Positions 12,455-17,851 of a DNA stretch of 17,851 bases are shown piece by piece. The stretch is from Apodospora peruviana (taxonomy: Eukaryota > Ascomycota > Sordariomycetes > Sordariales > Lasiosphaeriaceae), in NCBI GenBank assembly GCA_033439685.1, contig JAUEDM010000018.1, positions 1 to 17,851 on the forward strand. The letters run 5' to 3'. The notes under the pieces are model-generated. The model had not been told where the DNA came from and searched no databases. It saw only the letters and a list, made by a program, of their open reading frames with translations. Every line of letters starts with the position of its first letter. The stretch's first letter is position 1. The translations under genes were made by a program, and so were the position numbers.

Positions 12455-12792
12455 AAGCAGACGTCGCTTTGTGCCCCTGACGGTAGACACAAATGCATCT
12501 GCAGTTCTGCATATGTGCTGACCCCTGAGGCAAGCACAGGTTTGTTCTTAACAAGAAATCGCCACAAGCCCGAGGTCAGCCGCTTCCAATCGATTCAGCC
12601 ATAAGCCACGGCGTCGTAGATGGTACATATTGTGCTACTTGCCTGCCTGACTATGGGCGTCTGCCGCTGCTACGGTGTGGGTAGCTTCGCGTCAAACGGA
12701 GCTGCTGTTTGCACACAGCTTCCCGTGCAGTAGTGAGGGTGTATATAATAGTAATGCCAAGCTACCGGGTTGATGATGAGAGTGCATTCTAC

Positions 12793-13140
12793 CCTATTGT
12801 CACGTCCCGAACCGAGTCCCGGAGTTAAGTAATCATGGGTCCCAGAGACCCGGATCGAGTCATGGCACATTTCATATACGCGGAAAGCCCGGCGGAAAAC
12901 GTGCGCACCTAGATCGCCACACCCCTGAATCACTGTTGGACTGTGGTGGTTGTCAATACTGGACGTACTGTTATATGGGTGCCCAAGCTTGCCACCGTAC
13001 CTACTTGACCTAGCGGAACATCCGACTCTATTGTAGAGCCTCCTTAGTTACACCACTTGATTCCGCAACATTACATCCCTGCTTGCTCCATCTCCGAAAT
13101 ATCATCCAGTTCCAGTTAGCTCACGCTGGCTGACATCTAT
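12793..13140. mobile_element. Probable solo LTR of a gypsy-type retrotransposon (12798-13135) with target-site duplication
   Basis: The candidate LTR starts TGTCACGTCC (12798) and ends GCTGACA (13135), giving perfect 5-bp terminal inverted repeats TGTCA/TGACA and a length of 338 bp. Both are normal for LTRs of Ty3/gypsy-type elements. The flanks are CCTAT (12793-12797) and TCTAT (13136-13140), matching at 4 of 5 bases, as expected for an aged 5-bp target duplication. No primer-binding site follows and no polypurine tract or retroviral-type coding sequence adjoins it, so it would be a solo LTR left by recombination. The call rests on ends, flanks and length only; no homology could be checked. 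Confidence 0.5.
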
Positions 13141-14226
13141 TATCTTAATTTTGCATACTTAATGGAGCGACTCGGACCTCGGTTATAAGTGCTCTCCGAG
13201 AAGCTTGGGCTTGGTATTCTAGACTGGTTAAGTCGCCAAGAAGAATTTTTGGGCACTCCGCACCGACCGACGCCCATGACTATGGCGTGGCTCACGTATG
13301 ACTCCTCATCTAGGTAGTTCTTACCATGTTAATGTGCCTCAATGTTTCAGCCCCCCAAGGGTCCACCATGTGGGTGATTATCAGATGAATACCCCTTGAC
13401 CCGTATCGATGCCAAGGCTTGATGCTGTGATTTAAATAGCATCTTGCAGCGAGTTGTGGAACATGGTCGCCGGGGATGATAGGAGAGAGTCTGCGAAGCT
13501 GTATTAACGCAGACTCTGTGTGGATTCCTAGTATTGATTCTATCAAAGAGACCAGGATGCCCCTGACATGACTACCATTATATGTCTTGTATTGCAGGTC
13601 ATATGCTGTATCACGGAGGTTGTGAAAGGTGCTCTCTACCTGGCATACAACCTCAAACTCGTCCCTCTCTCGCTACATACCTGAAAAGTTATCCATACAA
13701 CCAGGCAGTTTCTGACAACACCACCTGTCAACCTCCATCCCATCACCACACCCCTAGGACTTGATTACTGACCTTCTTACACACCCCTTTTACTTCCCCC
13801 GGATCAATATTGACAGGTCTAGACTTCGCGCTCGGACAACACTCCTCCCCGTCAACGATCGTGGGTGGATAATATTTCCACTTTGAGGCTCGGGTGGGTG
13901 ATGTCGTCGAGCAGACGACATGCTGGCGCCACAGGAGTTGGACAAATTTCTCGGTCAAGAATTCCTAAACTAGACATGACACTATCACCAACCGACATAC
14001 GCTATTAGGTAAATGGGGGCAAGAGATACACATGTGACAACGGCTGCAGCTTGGACAGGTGGTCAAACTTTCAAAGCAGACAGAAGAAATGAAAGGGGAC
14101 AGATAGCATCGTGGCGGCGATGGAACTATTGACAATAGTGTATGGGCCATTCCCATGTCTTCACTCAGGGGCTCATGATATCTCTTGGTTACGACGATGG
14201 ATGGATGGAGACTTGCCTAAGAAAAC
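13141..14226. other. Intergenic region upstream of the multicopper oxidase
   Basis: About 1.1 kb lies between the putative solo LTR and the oxidase promoter. I see no supportable gene. A minus-strand frame at 13743-13958 has no recognisable motif. A short GATG-type repeat occurs at about 14195-14208. Confidence 0.5.
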
Positions 14227-14232
14227 TATAAG
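14227..14232 (+). promoter_or_regulatory. Candidate TATA box of the multicopper oxidase gene
   Basis: TATAAG occurs 170 nt upstream of the ATG at 14402. The spacing would give a leader of about 140 nt. Weak support from a single short motif. Confidence 0.4.
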
Positions 14233-14401
14233 AACCAACCATCGCCGTGTGACGAGTGAATTGGATCCTTGGTTGTAGCAGGCTTCAACAGGAGAACAAC
14301 CTCACTCTCTAAATCAGTCCCTCGAGCATCTTTCTATTTGGTGATCTTACTCACATTCCTTTGTCCACCGAATAGTCAGAGGATACGTCCAGCCATCCGC
14401 C

Positions 14402-16401
14402 ATGTTTTCTGTGCTTCAGCCCTTTGCCTTCGCTCTTGCGGCTCTGCCCATCGTTCTGGGCCAGCCCGCCTCGGATGGGACGCCTCATCAGCTTCAGCGG
14501 AGAAAGGACTGGGAGAGCCCTGCATATACATGGCTCTATCAGTTTCCTTTGCCGATCCCTCCTGTTAAAGCGCCCAAAATGTAAGTATTATTCATTCACA
14601 AGACTAGAGGAGAAGCACTAACACCTGCCTCAGGACCATCACCAACCCGGTCACCGGCAATCCCATAGACTACTATGAGATTTACATCAACGAGTTCACG
14701 ACAAACGTCTATCCCAACAAGGGAGATGCTGTCCTTGTCGGTTACGATGGCATGTCTCCCGGCCCGACCTTTCTCATGCAGAAGGGCCGTGAGTCTGTGG
14801 TGAGGTTCGTCAACAATGCCACTATGGACAACTCTGTCCATCTCCACGGGTCCTACTCGGTAAGTTCTTCCAAGCAACACTCTTTCATCCAAGTCCAAGC
14901 TGACTGGGATTGGCAACATAGCGTGCTCCGTGGGACGGTTGGGCTGAGGACGTCACAGCGCATGGAGAATTCAAGGACTACTTCTATCCAAACAGCCAAG
15001 CCGGGCGTTTTCTGTGGTATCACGATCATGCCATTGACCATACGGCTGAGAATGCCTACTTTGGTCAGGCAGGCGGCTACATCCTCCATGACCCGGCGGA
15101 GGACAGCTTGGGTCTCCCCTCGGGTTACGGGCAATTCGATATCCCTCTCATCCTGTCCGCCAAGCAGTACAACAACGACGGAACTCTCTTCAGCCCCGCT
15201 GGTGAGACGACTTCGCTTTACGGAGACGTCATCCATGTCAACGGCCAACCTTGGCCATACTTTAACGTCCAACCGCGCAAGTACCGTCTTCGTTTCCTGA
15301 ACGCGGCAGTGTCCCGGACCTTCTTCCTCTACTTCCAGCGCGCAACCGGATCGACCGCCAAGATCCCGTTCCAGGTGATTGCGTCCGACGCCGGTCTGCT
15401 CTCCGGCCCAGCCAACACATCCGACCTCTACATCAGCATGGCCGAACGCTACGAGGTTGTCTTCGACTTTGCGCCCTTTGCCGGCCAGAACATCACGCTC
15501 AGAAGCACGCACGATGTCGGTGCTGACATCGACTATCTCCACACGGACAAGGTGATGCGCTTCGTGGTCGGTTCGACCCCCGTGACGGACCCAAGCACGG
15601 TGCCAGCCGTCCTGGGCCATCCAAACTTCCCACCAACCATCTCGAACCCTGTCCCGAACCACCACTTCGACTTTGAGCGCACCAACGGAGAGTGGAAGAT
15701 CAACGGAGTCGGCTTCAACGAGGTCGCCAACCGCGTGCTCGCCAATGTTCCGAGGGGAACCATCGAGATCTGGGAGCTGCAGAACACGGGCGGCGGCTGG
15801 AGTCACCCCATCCACGTGCACTTGGTCGACTTTAGGGTCCTCTCGCGGACCAACGACGATAACCGCGTTGTCTACAACTACGAGAGCCAGGGCTTGAAGG
15901 ACGTCGTCTGGTTGGCACCCGGCGAGACGGTCAAGATCGAGGCGCATTATGCCCCCTGGGATGGCGTCTACATGTTCCACTGCCACAATCTGATCCATGA
16001 AGATGTAAGTCCACACTGTTCCGCCCATTTCACAGAATCTTCCGTGTGCTGACATAGCGACCCTTTTTTTTTTTTTTTTCTAGCATGAGATGATGGCAGC
16101 TTTTAATGTCACAGCCCTCCTTGACCTCGGGTACAACGAGACCGCCTTCCGCGATCCCATGGAGGGTCGGTGGCGCGCTGAGCCCGTCACGGCAGCCAAG
16201 TTCACCCCTACCGCCATCACGCAGAAAGTGCAGTTCATGGCCAGCCTCGAACCGTATAACAATGTCGAGGAAGTCTTTGATGTGCTGGATGAGTACTGGG
16301 CCACGCACAAGAAGCGCGCTGCCAGTGCCCCTTCACCGATTGCCGGCGGCGTGAAGACCAGGCGAATGCGGATTGAGGGTTCCAAGCTGAAAATGCTCTG
16401 A
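14402..16401 (+). CDS. Bilirubin-oxidase-type multicopper oxidase, secreted, 601 aa, four exons
   Basis: The model is join(14402-14580, 14634-14859, 14922-16004, 16084-16401); phases fit and no stop interrupts it. A signal peptide (residues 1-20, ending VLGQ) and a dibasic site QRRKD (32-36), suggesting Kex2-type processing, precede three cupredoxin domains. Copper ligands are complete: HLH (129, 131), WYHDH (169, 171), HPIHVH (430, 433, 435) and HCHNLIHED-HEMM (488, 490, 494, axial Met 499). Family-specific stretches such as GDVIHVNGQPWP, NAAVSRTFFLYF and SGYGQFDIPLIL match what I know of Myrothecium bilirubin oxidase (EC 1.3.3.5). Such enzymes oxidise bilirubin and phenols and reduce O2 to water. 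The C-terminus carries an extra basic tail of about 45 residues. The last intron (16005-16083) cuts the final copper motif between D496 and H497 and ends in a T16 tract. The natural substrate is unknown. It converges with the transporter at 17001. Confidence 0.93.
16064..16079 (+). repeat. T16 run in the last intron of the oxidase gene
   Basis: Sixteen consecutive T end just before CTAG at the 3' splice site of intron 16005-16083. It would act as a strong polypyrimidine tract. Homopolymers of this length often vary in length, which could affect splicing. A second run of 12 T lies at 16438-16449, just after the stop codon. Confidence 0.85.
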
Positions 16402-17000
16402 GCTGTTTTCTTGGTTGTGTGGGTCTTGTCTGGCCCCTTTTTTTTTTTTGTATAAAACATGCACGTCCTTCCTTTTTGGACCTATTTTCTTCTTCTTGAC
16501 GCTCTTTTGTTCTGTTTAGTGCTTGTCGAAGACCTCCTATTTTTCAGTTGATGGTTGAATATCGAGATATGGCTGGCTTTGTCCTGCTGCTATAGTACAT
16601 ACCTGAGATACATAACGCAATGGAATAAATGAATATTCACTACAAATCTACGTTAATAGGTTTTAATATCTAGCAATACTTGTCTAGGAAAATAGAACTC
16701 AAGATATGTATCAAGATATGAAAGGCATTTTCGTCTAGGTCAGGACCTGGCAAAGTAGCTAAGGTTTTAAATTATAGTAGAGGTATATAGTAAAGATCGC
16801 TTTAATTATCCAAGGTAATAAACCCGCGAAAGCGTAGCTACTGTCCTGAAGACGCTCCTTAGTTACCCAGTCCGCGTCCCGCGCATCTATGTGTATATCT
16901 ACCTAGCCCAACTGTAATACGACCATACGTTTGAGAGAATAAACGGAAAAAGGTTTTATTTATCCCTTAATAAATAACCGAGCACACGACGACCTGCAAC
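16402..17000. other. Intergenic region between convergent oxidase and transporter, with AT/TA-rich island
   Basis: This 599-bp spacer holds both 3' ends. A T12 run (16438-16449) lies shortly after the oxidase stop. From about 16600 to 16830 the sequence turns AT-rich with many TpA steps (TTTTAATATCTAG, TTTTAAATTATAGTAG) and a direct repeat TCAAGATATG at 16699-16708 and 16711-16720. This composition, unlike the neighbouring exons, resembles remnants of RIP-mutated repeats in fungi, but no element can be identified. AATAAA-like signals on both strands may serve polyadenylation. Confidence 0.45.
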
Positions 17001-17851
17001 TCACATCTTCACGAGGAACTTCCCTCTGGACAGCCAAAACCTCAAGGCAAACAGCAAAAGACCCGAAGCGGTGGAAGCCGTCCCGCCGTAAGCCCACAAC
17101 TTGGTCCATTGCAAGTTGCTCAGATCGGTGCCGAGGATAGCACCACCGCCCGGCCCACCGCAGAGGACTCCGAAAGCGAAGAAAGTGAAGCCCATGCCCA
17201 TCCTGGTACCGACCTTTGACTTGTCCTTGGTCAGCCGAACCAAGCAGACGGGCGGAAGGGCTATGAAAACCCCAGAGAAGAAGCCGTAGAGAAGCGCAAT
17301 GATAGTGACGCCGGCGAGCGAGTCGACCCCGATCATGGCGTATGTCAGGCCGCCGCATATGATGGCGCCAGGGGCGAGCACTTTCATAACACAGGTTAGA
17401 ATTCGTTCCTGCAACACAACAAAAACGAGGAGTAAAATACTTACCATTCATTGGCCCGACCCTGTCAGAGAGAGCATTTGGCAGCGTCCGGCCAAACATC
17501 GAAGCAGCATTCATGATGGGAACGAGATAAAACGACATCTCGGCGCTCGCAGCTCCGGTGACACCTGCGAAATACGAGATGTAAAAAAGCATGACATAGA
17601 GCCCGACGAACCCGATCATGGAGCAGAGGGTAAACACGACAAACGGCCAGTCAGTAAAGGCGTCCCAGTCCAGCACGGCTCGCGGCTTGACCGGCTTGAT
17701 GCCCATCTTCATGAAGAAGATCGGAACCAGCAACGTGCCCAATGCCACAAACGCGAGCGCCCGCACAGCCCAGCCAAACCCGACCTCGTTGAGCAGGCGA
17801 TAGAAAATGATGGGGTAGATCACGCCGCCGAGCGAGGACCCAGACGCAGCG
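17001..17851 (-). CDS. Monocarboxylate-type MFS transporter, C-terminal part (5' end beyond right edge)
   Basis: On the minus strand the gene enters from the right edge (exon 17445-17851), has intron 17381-17444 (donor GTAAGT, branch CTAAC, acceptor AAG) and ends in exon 17001-17380. The visible start SGSSLGGVIYP is the conserved TM5 segment of fungal monocarboxylate/riboflavin-type MFS transporters. A loop with KPRAVLDWDAFTDWPF follows, then the TM7-12 half, including MSFYLVPIMNAASMFGRTL and ALSDRVGPMN-VLAPGAI across the intron. The protein ends RGKFLVKM. A nearer CAG acceptor at about 17410 would add residues unlike the family, so I prefer the AAG. The family moves monocarboxylates or related acids across the plasma membrane; the substrate here is unknown. 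The frame is intact over the visible part. Confidence 0.88.

Larger units (their letters stand above)
10071..12792. other. Gene-poor region upstream of the secreted protein gene
   Basis: This is about 2.7 kb without a supportable gene. The short ATG-started frames (for example 10917-11204, 12105-12521 and minus 12020-12292) have no family motifs and stop often in neighbouring frames. Composition is mixed, with GC-rich patches near 11310-11530. It contains the palindrome at 10888-10901 and a small hairpin at 12427-12454. It may serve as a long promoter or be old intergenic DNA. Confidence 0.5.

Noticed and set aside
14853..16055. Long minus-strand open frame (400 codons) opposite the multicopper oxidase
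   Set aside because: A shadow of the GC-biased oxidase exon. It shows no protein family motif, and the plus strand has complete copper motifs and consistent introns.

Overview
The window looks like nuclear DNA of a filamentous ascomycete (Pezizomycotina). The reasons are short 53-79 nt introns with GTAAGT/GTGAGT-type donors and CTAAC-like branch points, fungal-type transporters, a fungal group XIV secreted phospholipase A2, and a multicopper oxidase very close in motif layout to Myrothecium bilirubin oxidase. I cannot name the genus.

Left part (1-7471): four genes whose products are clearly recognisable but whose reading frames are broken many times. They are a protein-kinase-like gene running in from the left edge (+, to 1712) and interrupted by an uninterrupted run of 255 cytosines (848-1102); an MFS sugar transporter (-, 1880-3574); a TauD/TfdA-type Fe(II)/2-oxoglutarate dioxygenase (+, 5098-6289); and a secreted phospholipase A2 (+, 6857-7471). 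Most breaks I could place are one-base length changes, many of them in short homopolymers (AAAA, GGGG, CCC), while splice sites and most catalytic motifs are preserved. This means either very young pseudogenes or a locally error-prone stretch of assembly; the poly-C tract lies in the same stretch.

Right part (7815-17851): three gene models read through cleanly. They are a four-exon secreted protein of 633 aa with a PKD/Ig-like module (-, 7815-9942); a four-exon bilirubin-oxidase-type multicopper oxidase of 601 aa (+, 14402-16401) with every copper-ligand motif present; and the C-terminal part of a monocarboxylate-type MFS transporter (-, 17001 to the right edge). The oxidase and this transporter converge tail to tail.

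Between 9943 and 14401 lies a gene-poor stretch of about 4.5 kb. It holds a probable 338-bp solo LTR (12798-13135) with TGTCA...TGACA ends and near-matching 5-bp flanks, and a 14-bp palindrome of the CGG-N8-CCG type. An AT/TA-rich island follows the oxidase (about 16600-16830). I see no CRISPR array, rRNA or convincing tRNA. The genes do not form an obvious pathway. The common theme is secretion and uptake: two intact secreted proteins, one broken secreted enzyme and two transporters.
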